This document shows positions 27,074 to 34,920 of a DNA stretch of 56,469 bases, one piece after another. Numbering within the stretch: position 1 is the first letter of the stretch; each line of letters starts with the position of its first letter. Source of the DNA: Soonwooa sp032062245 (GTDB lineage: Bacteria; Bacteroidota; Bacteroidia; Flavobacteriales; Weeksellaceae); NCBI RefSeq assembly GCF_032062245.1, contig NZ_DAMBQF010000016.1:1-56469 (forward strand). Direction: 5' to 3'. The notes beneath the pieces were generated by a model that worked only from the letters and a program-made list of their open reading frames with translations, was not told where the DNA came from and did no database searches. The position numbers and the translations under genes are program-made.

Positions 27074-27343
27074 ATGGCTAAAGAATCAATGAAAGCGCGT
27101 GAGCGCAAAAGAGAAGCTACTGTAGCTAAATATGCTGAGAAAAGAAAAGCTCTTAAAGAAGCTGGAGATTACGAAGCACTACAGAAGTTACCAAAAAATG
27201 CTTCTCCAGTTAGACTTCACAACCGTTGCAAGTTAACTGGACGTCCAAGAGGTTACATGAGAACTTTCGGGATTTCTAGAGTAACTTTCAGAGAAATGGC
27301 TAACAATGGCCTTATCCCTGGAGTTAAGAAAGCAAGTTGGTAA
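27074..27343 (+). CDS. rpsN: 30S ribosomal protein S14 (zinc-independent type)
   Basis: An 89-aa S14 of the long, zinc-free form: only one Cys (NRCKLTGRPRGYMRTFGISR) and no CxxC pairs. The C-terminal REMANNGLIPGVKKASW is standard. The 159-bp gap to rpsH is unusual inside this operon and contains a hairpin with heptamer repeats. Confidence 0.98.
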   Translation: MAKESMKARERKREATVAKYAEKRKALKEAGDYEALQKLPKNASPVRLHNRCKLTGRPRGYMRTFGISRVTFREMANNGLIPGVKKASW

Positions 27344-27398
27344 TCAACTAAAAATTAATCTAGACAGCCAAGTTGGTTTTTCGAGATATAAGATAGAA

Positions 27399-27454
27399 GA
27401 TGTCAGATGACAGACTTCTATAGTCTGGAATCTGATATCCGAAATCTGAAATCC
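27399..27454 (+). repeat. Imperfect hairpin plus heptamer repeats between rpsN and rpsH
   Basis: A near-palindrome (27399-27416 against 27422-27439: CAGACT/AGTCTG, TCAGAT/ATCTGA and GAT/ATC blocks with three mismatches) merges into four heptamers GGAATCT, GATATCC, GAAATCT, GAAATCC (27427-27454). It lacks a terminal T run, so it should not terminate the operon. Confidence 0.75.
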
Positions 27455-27502
27455 AAACTCAAAACTAGCTGTTATTAACCAATCAATAAATTAAAAAAAG
27501 AA

Positions 27503-27901
27503 ATGGTAACAGATCCAATTTCAGATTTCCTAACTAGAGTAAGGAACGCACAAAGCGCAGGCCACAAAGTGGTGGAAATTCCTGCATCGAAAATCAAAAA
27601 AGAGATTACGAAAATTCTTTTTGACCAAGGTTATATCCTTAACTACAAGTTCGAGGATAACTCAGTTCAAGGAGCTATCAAAATCGCTTTAAAGTATGAC
27701 AAACAAACTAGCAAACCAGCTATCAAGTCTATCCAAAGAGCTTCTAGACCAGGTCTACGTCAGTACAAAGGTACTGCAGAACTTCCAAGAGTTCTTAACG
27801 GACTAGGTATTGCAATCATCTCAACTTCTAAAGGGTTGATGACTGATAAAAAAGCAAGAGAAGAAAAAGTAGGAGGCGAAGTAATTTGCTACGTTTATTA
27901 A
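27503..27901 (+). CDS. rpsH: 30S ribosomal protein S8
   Basis: A 132-aa S8 with TDPISDFLTRVRNAQ at the N-terminus and the C-terminal STSKGLMTDKKAREEKVGGEVICYVY. In E. coli S8 represses the spc operon; that role is not demonstrated here. Confidence 0.98.
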   Translation: MVTDPISDFLTRVRNAQSAGHKVVEIPASKIKKEITKILFDQGYILNYKFEDNSVQGAIKIALKYDKQTSKPAIKSIQRASRPGLRQYKGTAELPRVLNGLGIAIISTSKGLMTDKKAREEKVGGEVICYVY

Positions 27902-27919
27902 TTTTTAATATAGGAAATA

Positions 27920-28465
27920 ATGTCAAGAATTGGTAAAGCAATTATAGAAATTCCTGCTGGTGTTACAGTTACTAACAACAATGGTATTGTAACAGTTAAA
28001 GGTCCAAAAGGAGAACTTACTCAAGAGTTAACCGATGGAATTTCAATTGAAGAAAAAGATGGCGTAATCACAGTAACTCGCCCATCAGATTCTAAACAAC
28101 ATAAAGCACTTCACGGTCTATACAGAGCACTTATCAATAACATGGTTGTTGGTGCTGGTACAGGTTTTACAAAGCAATTAGAGCTTGTGGGTGTTGGTTA
28201 TAGAGCTTCTCACTCTGGTCAAAAACTAGAATTAGCTCTAGGTTTCTCACACGGTATCGTGGTAGAACTTCCAAAAGAAGTTGCTGTAGAAACTTTGACT
28301 GAAAAAGGTAAAAACCCTATTATTACTCTATCTTCTCACGATAAACAACTTCTTGGGATGGTGGCTGCAAAGATCAGATCTTTCAGAAAACCTGAGCCTT
28401 ACAAAGGAAAAGGTGTGAAATTCGTAGGTGAAATCATCAGAAGAAAAGCCGGTAAATCTGCATAA
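27920..28465 (+). CDS. rplF: 50S ribosomal protein L6
   Basis: A 181-aa L6 with two similar domains. MSRIGKAIIEIPAGVTV, LELVGVGYRASHSGQKL and the C-terminal FRKPEPYKGKGVKFVGE are diagnostic. Confidence 0.98.
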   Translation: MSRIGKAIIEIPAGVTVTNNNGIVTVKGPKGELTQELTDGISIEEKDGVITVTRPSDSKQHKALHGLYRALINNMVVGAGTGFTKQLELVGVGYRASHSGQKLELALGFSHGIVVELPKEVAVETLTEKGKNPIITLSSHDKQLLGMVAAKIRSFRKPEPYKGKGVKFVGEIIRRKAGKSA

Positions 28466-28476
28466 AATTTAAGAAA

Positions 28477-28830
28477 ATGGCATTAACAAAAGTTGAAAAG
28501 AGAAACAGAATCAAAAGAAGAGTTAGAGGTAAGATTTCAGGATCTGCTGAAAAACCAAGATTGTCTGTTTACAAAAGTAATAAAGAAATCTACGCTCAAA
28601 TCGTAGATGATAAAGAGGGTAAAACTTTAGTATTCGCTTCTTCTCGTGAGAAAGGTGTTGACGCTAAAGGTACTAAGACTGAAGCTGCTGTTGCAGTTGG
28701 TAAAAAAATCGCTGAGAAAGCTATCGCTGCTGGTATCGAGAACATCGTATTCGACAGAAACGGTTTCGTATTTCATGGTAGAGTTAAAGCTTTGGCTGAT
28801 GGTGCTAGAGAAGCTGGTCTTAAATTCTAA
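28477..28830 (+). CDS. rplR: 50S ribosomal protein L18
   Basis: A 117-aa L18, which binds 5S rRNA with L5. KRNRIKRRVRGKISGSAEKPRLSV and the C-terminal FDRNGFVFHGRVKALADGAREAGLKF are conserved. Confidence 0.97.
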   Translation: MALTKVEKRNRIKRRVRGKISGSAEKPRLSVYKSNKEIYAQIVDDKEGKTLVFASSREKGVDAKGTKTEAAVAVGKKIAEKAIAAGIENIVFDRNGFVFHGRVKALADGAREAGLKF

Positions 28831-28850
28831 TCTTTTAAATTCAGAAAAAT

Positions 28851-29366
28851 ATGTTAGACAATATAGAAAGAGTTAAACCTGGAGGATTAGAACTAAAAGA
28901 TCGTCTGGTTGCTGTTAATAGAGTAACTAAAGTAACTAAAGGTGGTAGAGCATTCGGATTTTCTGCTATCGTAGTTGTTGGTAATGAAGATGGTGTTATT
29001 GGTTACGGATTAGGTAAATCTAAGGAAGTAGCTTCTGCAATCTCTAAAGCTGTAGAAGATGCTAAGAAAAACTTAGTAAAAGTACCTGTAATGAACAAAA
29101 CTATCCCTCACCAGACTACAGCTAGATATGGTGGTGCTGATATCTTCTTGAGACCTGCATCTCACGGTACAGGACTTATCGCTGGTGGTGCAGTACGTGC
29201 AGTACTAGAATCTGCTGGTGTACAAGACGTATTATCTAAGTCTAAAGGATCTTCTAACCCACACAACGTGGTTAAAGCAACTTTCAAAGCTTTATTAGAC
29301 ATCAGAAGACCTGAAGAAATCGCTAGAATGCGTGGTGTTTCCCTAAGTAAAGTGTTTAACGGTTAA
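28851..29366 (+). CDS. rpsE: 30S ribosomal protein S5
   Basis: A 171-aa S5 at the mRNA entry site. The double-stranded RNA-binding segment LKDRLVAVNRVTKVTKGGRAFGFSA and the Gly-rich GLGKSKEVASAISKAVEDA and HGTGLIAGGAVRAVLE are clear. Confidence 0.98.
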   Translation: MLDNIERVKPGGLELKDRLVAVNRVTKVTKGGRAFGFSAIVVVGNEDGVIGYGLGKSKEVASAISKAVEDAKKNLVKVPVMNKTIPHQTTARYGGADIFLRPASHGTGLIAGGAVRAVLESAGVQDVLSKSKGSSNPHNVVKATFKALLDIRRPEEIARMRGVSLSKVFNG

Positions 29367-29376
29367 TATATAAGCA

Positions 29377-29559
29377 ATGGCAAAGATTAAAGTAAAACAA
29401 GTAAGAAGCGCTATTGGTAGAACAAAAACCCAAAAAAGAACGCTTGAAGCATTAGGTTTGAAAAAACTTCACCAAGTAGTTGAGCACGAAGCAACACCTG
29501 CTATTTTAGGTATGGTTGCTGCAGTAGGTCACTTACTAGAAGTTCAAGAAGAGAAATAA
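29377..29559 (+). CDS. rpmD: 50S ribosomal protein L30
   Basis: A 60-aa L30. IKVKQVRSAIGRTKTQKRTLEALGL and HEATPAILGMVAAVGHLLEV match the family. It is followed by a 70-bp gap with a strong hairpin. Confidence 0.96.
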   Translation: MAKIKVKQVRSAIGRTKTQKRTLEALGLKKLHQVVEHEATPAILGMVAAVGHLLEVQEEK

Positions 29560-29575
29560 TACAATGTATACGTAG

Positions 29576-29603
29576 TGTAATGGTCTTTATCTAGGCCATT
29601 ACA
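29576..29603 (+). promoter_or_regulatory. Stem-loop between rpmD and rplO
   Basis: An 11-bp stem (TGTAATGGTCT at 29576-29586, AGGCCATTACA at 29593-29603, one G-T pair) with a 6-nt loop. No T run follows, so a terminator is unlikely; an RNA-processing or regulatory element in the polycistronic mRNA is possible. Confidence 0.6.
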
Positions 29604-29629
29604 TTATAATTTTAAAAATCATAATCGTA

Positions 29630-30079
29630 ATGAATTTAAATAACATACAACCAGCATCAGGATCTACGCATAACTCTAAGAGAATTGGTAGAGGACAAGG
29701 AAGTGGTAAAGGTGGTACATCTACCAAAGGTCACAAAGGTCAAAAAGCAAGAGCTGGTTATTCTGAGAAGATCGGATTCGAAGGTGGACAGATGCCACTT
29801 CAAAGAAGATTGCCAAAATTTGGTTTTAAAAACGTTAACAGAAAAGAATACAGAGCTATCAACCTAGATAGTATCCAAAATCTTGTCGATACAAAAGGTA
29901 TCTCTGGAGAGATCACTAAAGATGTATTGGTTGCTAACGGTTTAGCTTCTAAAAATGACTTAATCAAAATTTTAGGTAGAGGAGACCTTAAAGCTAATGT
30001 TTCTATCTCTGCTAACAAGTTTACTAAGTCTGCAGAAGAAGCTATTACTAAAGCTGGAGGTAAAGCAATCACTCTTTAA
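29630..30079 (+). CDS. rplO: 50S ribosomal protein L15
   Basis: A 149-aa L15. The flexible Gly-rich N-terminus KRIGRGQGSGKGGTSTKGHKGQKAR and GFEGGQMPLQRRLPKFGF are typical. secY starts 11 bp downstream. Confidence 0.98.
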   Translation: MNLNNIQPASGSTHNSKRIGRGQGSGKGGTSTKGHKGQKARAGYSEKIGFEGGQMPLQRRLPKFGFKNVNRKEYRAINLDSIQNLVDTKGISGEITKDVLVANGLASKNDLIKILGRGDLKANVSISANKFTKSAEEAITKAGGKAITL

Positions 30080-30090
30080 TAAAAGATCAA

Positions 30091-31473
30091 ATGAAAGAAT
30101 TTATACAAACACTAAAAAACATTTGGAGCCTAAAGGAGCTTAGAGATAAAATTATTTTAACTCTATCTTTAGTCCTTGTGTATAGATTCGCTTCTTATAT
30201 TTCACTTCCTGCTATTAACATGGCAGAGGTGGGCAACCTTCTACAACATTACCAAAATCAAGGCGGGAACCAACAAGGGGCCGGCCTTTTGGGTTTACTT
30301 TCATCATTTACTGGTGGTGCTTTCTCGAGAGCATCAATTATGGCATTAGGAATTATGCCTTACATCTCTGCCTCGATTATCGTACAGTTGATGGGTATGG
30401 CGATTCCTTATTTACAAAAATTACAGAAAGATGGTGAGAGTGGTAGAAATACACTAAACCAAATCACAAGATGGTTAACGATTGCAGTATGTTTGGTACA
30501 AGCACCTTCATACTTAACATCGGTAACACAATTCTTTTTACCTTACGGACAATTCCAATCAGCTTATTATATAGATCCTAACTCTATTATGTTCTGGTTA
30601 CCAAGTATTGTTATCCTAGTTGCAGGATCAGTTTTTGCAATGTGGTTAGGTGAGAAGATTACAGACAAAGGTATTGGAAACGGTATTTCTATCCTTATTA
30701 TGGTTGGTATCCTTGCGGATCTTCCAACTGCATTTATCCAAGAGTTTTCAACTCAGACAGGTAAAGGTGGATTTGGCACAATCATGATTTTAGTAGAAGT
30801 ATTGTTCTGGTTGTTAGTAGTTCTTTTAGCTATTATTTTATCAGTAGCTGTTAGAAAAATTCCTATTCAGTATGTAAGTCGTGCTCAGGCAAGAGGAGAT
30901 GTTAACAGAAATCTTATGCAAGGTGCTAGACAATGGATCCCATTGAAGGTAAATGCAGCGGGTGTTATGCCCATCATCTTTGCACAAGCTTTGATGTTCG
31001 TACCAGGATTATTAACAAAAGTGGATGAGTCTAATACATTTTTGGCAGGATTCAAAAATGTTTTTAGTTGGCAATACAATGTATTGTTTGCATTATTAAT
31101 TATTATTTTCTCATTTTTCTATACTGCAATCACAATTCCAGTTAATCAAATGGCGGATGACCTTAAACGTAATGGCGGTTTGATACCAAAAGTAAGACCT
31201 GGAAAAGAGACTGCAGATTACCTAGATGACATTTTGTCAAAAATTACCTTGCCAGGTGCGATTTTTTTATCTATCTTTGCAGTCCTTCCGGCTATAGTGC
31301 ACGGAGCGTTTGTTCAGACAGATAGATTTGCCCTGTTCTTCGGTGGTACATCACTATTGATTATGGTTGGTGTTATCTTAGATACAGTTCAGCAGATCAA
31401 TACGTATTTGTTAAATCATCATTATGATGGTCTAATGCAGTCAAAATTGTCTAGAACAACAAACGTAGAATAA
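30091..31473 (+). CDS. secY: Protein translocase subunit SecY
   Basis: A 460-aa integral inner-membrane channel of the Sec translocon with about ten transmembrane helices. The signature GIMPYISASIIVQLM (TM2 plug region), GIGNGISILIM, and the cytoplasmic loop with IPIQYVSRAQARGD are visible. Slightly longer than the E. coli protein (443 aa). It lies in its usual position between rplO and infA. Confidence 0.98.
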   Translation: MKEFIQTLKNIWSLKELRDKIILTLSLVLVYRFASYISLPAINMAEVGNLLQHYQNQGGNQQGAGLLGLLSSFTGGAFSRASIMALGIMPYISASIIVQLMGMAIPYLQKLQKDGESGRNTLNQITRWLTIAVCLVQAPSYLTSVTQFFLPYGQFQSAYYIDPNSIMFWLPSIVILVAGSVFAMWLGEKITDKGIGNGISILIMVGILADLPTAFIQEFSTQTGKGGFGTIMILVEVLFWLLVVLLAIILSVAVRKIPIQYVSRAQARGDVNRNLMQGARQWIPLKVNAAGVMPIIFAQALMFVPGLLTKVDESNTFLAGFKNVFSWQYNVLFALLIIIFSFFYTAITIPVNQMADDLKRNGGLIPKVRPGKETADYLDDILSKITLPGAIFLSIFAVLPAIVHGAFVQTDRFALFFGGTSLLIMVGVILDTVQQINTYLLNHHYDGLMQSKLSRTTNVE

Positions 31474-31479
31474 TTGTAA

Positions 31480-31695
31480 ATGGCAAAACAAAAGCATATA
31501 GAACAAGACGGCGTTATTACGGAAGCACTTTCGAATGCGCAGTTCCGAGTAGAACTAGAAAATGGGCATATCCTTATTGCCCATATTTCTGGTAAGATGA
31601 GAATGCATTACATCAAACTGCTTCCTGGTGATAAGGTAAGATTGGAGATGTCTCCGTATGACCTTACTAAAGGAAGGATCACTTTTAGATACTAA
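31480..31695 (+). CDS. infA: Translation initiation factor IF-1
   Basis: A 71-aa OB-fold protein that occupies the A site during initiation. KQKHIEQDGVITEALSNAQFRV and HISGKMRMHYIKLLPGDKV and LTKGRITFRY are conserved. Six bp after secY. Confidence 0.98.
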   Translation: MAKQKHIEQDGVITEALSNAQFRVELENGHILIAHISGKMRMHYIKLLPGDKVRLEMSPYDLTKGRITFRY

Positions 31696-31739
31696 TTATC
31701 TAAATGTAATAATAGAAATATAAAAGAAAAATCTCTCAA

Positions 31740-31856
31740 ATGAAAGTTAGAGCATCTATTAAAAAAAGAAGTGCTGATTGCAAGATTGTACGCAGAAAAG
31801 GTGTACTGTTCGTAATCAACAAGAAGAACCCTAAATTTAAACAAAGACAAGGTTAA
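31740..31856 (+). CDS. rpmJ: 50S ribosomal protein L36 (zinc-independent type)
   Basis: A 38-codon gene with MKVRASIKKRSADCKIVRRK at the start and the invariant end PKFKQRQG. Only one of the four zinc ligands of classical L36 remains (Cys14); the positions of Cys11, Cys27 and His33 hold Ser, Asn and Phe. It is therefore a zinc-free form. It lies between infA and rpsM in the expected order. Confidence 0.95.
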   Translation: MKVRASIKKRSADCKIVRRKGVLFVINKKNPKFKQRQG

Positions 31857-31872
31857 CAACCACTATTAAATT

Positions 31873-32250
31873 ATGGCGAGAATTGCAGGTATTGATTTAC
31901 CAAAGAACAAAAGAGGCGTTATCGGTCTTACTTACATCTACGGTGTAGGAAGAAGCACTGCTTCAGAAATTTTGAAGAGCGCTGGTATCAGTGAAGACAA
32001 GAAAGTCAACGAATGGAATGACGATGAATTGGCATTAATCAGAGGTTATATCTCAGACAACATCAAAGTTGAAGGAGAATTAAGATCTGAAACGCAATTG
32101 AACATCAAGCGATTGATGGACATTGGTTGCCAACGAGGAATACGTCACAGACTGGGATTACCTTTAAGAGGCCAAAGAACTAAAAATAATTCTAGAACCC
32201 GTAAAGGAAAGAGAAAAACTGTTGCTAACAAAAAGAAAGCAAGTAAATAA
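31873..32250 (+). CDS. rpsM: 30S ribosomal protein S13
   Basis: A 125-aa S13. MARIAGIDLPKNKRGVIGLTYIYGVG and the C-terminal RHRLGLPLRGQRTKNNSRTRKGKRK, whose tail contacts P-site tRNA, are diagnostic. Confidence 0.98.
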   Translation: MARIAGIDLPKNKRGVIGLTYIYGVGRSTASEILKSAGISEDKKVNEWNDDELALIRGYISDNIKVEGELRSETQLNIKRLMDIGCQRGIRHRLGLPLRGQRTKNNSRTRKGKRKTVANKKKASK

Positions 32251-32265
32251 TCTGTAGAATTTATT

Positions 32266-32655
32266 ATGGCAAAACAAACTAAAGTTGTTAAGAAAAGAAA
32301 AGTAAAAGTTGAGGCTATTGGTGAAGCGCATATTCAAGCTTCTTTCAATAACATCATCATTTCTTTAACAAATAAAAACGGAGAAGTAATCTCTTGGGCA
32401 TCTGCCGGTAAAATGGGATTCAGAGGTTCTAAAAAGAATACTCCTTTTGCTGCGCAAATGGCAGCAGAAAATTGTTCTCAAGTAGCTTACGAAGCTGGTC
32501 TTAGAAGAGTTAAGGTGTTTGTAAAAGGTCCAGGTGCGGGTAGAGAGTCTGCTATCAGAACTATCCACAACTCAGGAATCGAAGTTAGCGAAATCGTTGA
32601 TATTACACCGATGCCGCATAACGGATGTAGACCACCTAAAAGAAGAAGAGTTTAA
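32266..32655 (+). CDS. rpsK: 30S ribosomal protein S11
   Basis: A 129-aa S11 on the 30S platform. EAHIQASFNNIIISLTNKNGEVI, KGPGAGRESAIR and the C-terminal DITPMPHNGCRPPKRRRV identify it. Confidence 0.98.
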   Translation: MAKQTKVVKKRKVKVEAIGEAHIQASFNNIIISLTNKNGEVISWASAGKMGFRGSKKNTPFAAQMAAENCSQVAYEAGLRRVKVFVKGPGAGRESAIRTIHNSGIEVSEIVDITPMPHNGCRPPKRRRV

Positions 32656-32674
32656 TTTTTAGAATTTATCCCTA

Positions 32675-33283
32675 ATGGCAAGATATATTGGACCTAAAAC
32701 TAAAATTGCTAGAAAATTTGGTCAAGCAATTTACGGAGATGATAAAAACTTTGAAAAAAGAAAAAACCAACCGCCTGGACAACATGGACCTAACAAAAGA
32801 AGAGGTGCTAAGAAGTCTGAATACGCTATTCAGTTAGCTGAAAAGCAAAAAGCTAAATATACTTACGGTATTTTAGAAAGACAATTTGCTAACCTTTTCG
32901 AAAAGGCTGATAGAAGCAAAGGAGTAACTGGTGAAGTTCTTTTACAATTATGTGAGTCTAGACTAGACAACGTTGTATACAGACTAGGTTATGCAAAAAC
33001 TAGATCTGCTGCAAGACAATTAGTTTCTCACAGACACATCACTGTTAATGGTGAGTTGGTTAACATACCTTCTTATTTATTAAAAGCTGGTGATGTAGTT
33101 GCAGTAAGAGAAAAATCAAAATCACTAGAAGTTATCGCTAACTCTTTAGCATCTAAAGTTAACTACGAGTGGTTACAATTCAATGACGAGAAGAAAGAAG
33201 GTACTTTCGTTTCTGCTCCTGAAAGAATCCAAATTCCGGAAGACATCAAGGAACAGTTAATCGTCGAATTATACTCTAAATAA
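32675..33283 (+). CDS. rpsD: 30S ribosomal protein S4
   Basis: A 202-aa S4, a primary 16S binder. MARYIGPKTKIARKFGQAI, the linker PPGQHGPNKRRGAKKSEYAIQL and the S4 domain ESRLDNVVYRLGYAKTRSAARQLVSHRHI are present. No zinc-binding Cys cluster occurs at the N-terminus. Confidence 0.98.
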   Translation: MARYIGPKTKIARKFGQAIYGDDKNFEKRKNQPPGQHGPNKRRGAKKSEYAIQLAEKQKAKYTYGILERQFANLFEKADRSKGVTGEVLLQLCESRLDNVVYRLGYAKTRSAARQLVSHRHITVNGELVNIPSYLLKAGDVVAVREKSKSLEVIANSLASKVNYEWLQFNDEKKEGTFVSAPERIQIPEDIKEQLIVELYSK

Positions 33284-33314
33284 TAATTTTTTCAAATTTT
33301 TGCTCAACCATACT

Positions 33315-34310
33315 ATGGCAATTTTAACATTTATAAAACCAGATAAAGTAATCCTACTTAATTCTACAGATTTCAAAGGTCAATTCGAATTTAGACCTCT
33401 TGAACCAGGATTTGGATTAACAATCGGTAATGCATTGAGAAGAGTTTTGCTTTCTTCTCTGGAAGGATATGCTATTTCATCTATCAAAATAGAGGGCGTA
33501 GAGCACGAATTTTCGACTATACCAGGTGTGATCGAAGATGTTACTGAAATCATACTTAATCTTAAGCAACTTCGTCTTAAGGCTACAACAGAAAACCCAT
33601 CTAGTGAGCAAGTTAATGTAAAAATTTCTGGTCAAGAAGTTATTACGGCTGGTGACTTAGGTAAAGGGATCAATAATTTCGAGGTTCTTAACCAAGATCT
33701 TGTTATCTGTAACCTTACTAAAGACGTTAACTTTGAGATTACTTTCAATATTGAAAAAGGTAGAGGTTACGTTCCTTCAGAACAAAACAAGTCTAACAAT
33801 GCACCAATTGGTACTATTGCAATAGATTCTATCTTTACACCAATTAAAAAAGTACAGTATAGCATCGAAAATTATCGTGTAGAGCAAAAAACAGACTACG
33901 AAAAACTAATCTTGGATATTGAGACTGATGGTTCTATCACACCTCAAAATGCCTTAACAGAAGCTTCTAAGATATTAATTTATCACTTTATGTTATTCTC
34001 AGATGAAAGAATTACTCTAGAGACTGAAGCTGTTAAAGCATCTATCCAATATGACGAAGAAACACTTCACACAAGACAACTTCTTAAGTCAAAATTAGCA
34101 GATATGGATCTTTCTGTAAGAGCCCTTAACTGTCTGAAAGCGGCAGAAGTAGAAACTCTTGGAGAACTTGTTGCCTTCAGTAAGTCTGATTTGATGAAAT
34201 TCAGAAATTTTGGTAAAAAATCTTTAACAGAACTTGAAGAATTGGTTCACGCAAAAGGACTAAATTTCGGGTTTGATGTTGCAAAATATAAGTTAGACGC
34301 TGATAAATAA
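33315..34310 (+). CDS. rpoA: RNA polymerase alpha subunit
   Basis: A 331-aa alpha subunit. I chose the ATG at 33315 (MAILTFIKPDKVILL) over an upstream in-frame TTG at 33300. The N-terminal dimerisation domain has FEFRPLEPGFGLTIGNALRRVLLSSLEG; the C-terminal domain (DLSVRALNCLKAAEVETLGELV, FRNFGKKSLTELEELV) contacts UP elements and activators. Between rpsD and rplQ as in other bacteria. Confidence 0.98.
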   Translation: MAILTFIKPDKVILLNSTDFKGQFEFRPLEPGFGLTIGNALRRVLLSSLEGYAISSIKIEGVEHEFSTIPGVIEDVTEIILNLKQLRLKATTENPSSEQVNVKISGQEVITAGDLGKGINNFEVLNQDLVICNLTKDVNFEITFNIEKGRGYVPSEQNKSNNAPIGTIAIDSIFTPIKKVQYSIENYRVEQKTDYEKLILDIETDGSITPQNALTEASKILIYHFMLFSDERITLETEAVKASIQYDEETLHTRQLLKSKLADMDLSVRALNCLKAAEVETLGELVAFSKSDLMKFRNFGKKSLTELEELVHAKGLNFGFDVAKYKLDADK

Positions 34311-34318
34311 TCCTTACA

Positions 34319-34825
34319 ATGAGACACGGAAAGAAAATCAATCACTTAGGTAGAACGGCGCCGCACAGAAAAGCAATGCTGTCTAACATGGCTTGTTCCC
34401 TAATTGAACATAAAAGAATCAACACTACAGTTGCTAAAGCTAAAGCTTTAAGAACTTACGTTGAACCTCTTCTTACTAAAGCAAAAGAAGATACAACTCA
34501 CAATAGAAGAACTGTATTCTCTTACCTTAAAAGTAAAGAAGCTGTTACAGAGCTTTTCAGAACTGTAGCACCAAAAATCGCTGAAAGAAATGGCGGTTAT
34601 ACAAGAATCATCAAAACTGGTTTCAGACTTGGTGATAGTGCAGATACTGCTATGATTGAACTTGTTGACTTCAACGAGCTTTACAACCCTAAAGCTGAAG
34701 AGAAGAAAACAACTAGAAGAAGTAGAAAACCTGCTACTAAAAAAGAAGAAACAGCTCCTGTTGCTGAAGCGAAAGTTGAAGAAACTCCTGCTGCTGATTC
34801 TAAAGAAGAAAAGACCGAAGAATAA
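34319..34825 (+). CDS. rplQ: 50S ribosomal protein L17
   Basis: A 168-aa L17. The core (MRHGKKINHLGRTAPHRKAMLSNMA to about residue 118) is standard. The C-terminal extension of some 45 residues is Lys/Glu/Ala-rich and acidic at its end (ADSKEEKTEE), as commonly seen in Bacteroidota. It is the last gene of the operon and a strong terminator follows. Confidence 0.97.
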   Translation: MRHGKKINHLGRTAPHRKAMLSNMACSLIEHKRINTTVAKAKALRTYVEPLLTKAKEDTTHNRRTVFSYLKSKEAVTELFRTVAPKIAERNGGYTRIIKTGFRLGDSADTAMIELVDFNELYNPKAEEKKTTRRSRKPATKKEETAPVAEAKVEETPAADSKEEKTEE

Positions 34826-34844
34826 TCTTCGTTTGATCATAATA

Positions 34845-34873
34845 AAACGCCTCGCTTTTGTAAGGCGTTTTTT
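34845..34873 (+). terminator. Terminator of the S10-spc-alpha operon
   Basis: AAACGCCT (34845-34852) pairs with AGGCGTTT (34863-34870) around a 10-nt loop, followed by further T. Confidence 0.88.
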
Positions 34874-34920
34874 ATTTTTATAGTAACTAGAATTCTATTA
34901 TTTTTGTTTAAAATAGTTGA

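Noticed and set aside
33300..33314. TTG start for rpoA
   Set aside because: Adds five unmatched residues before the conserved MAILTFIKP start.
34448..34840. 130-aa minus-strand frame rich in Phe and Ser
   Set aside because: Antisense shadow of the Lys/Glu-rich L17 tail.
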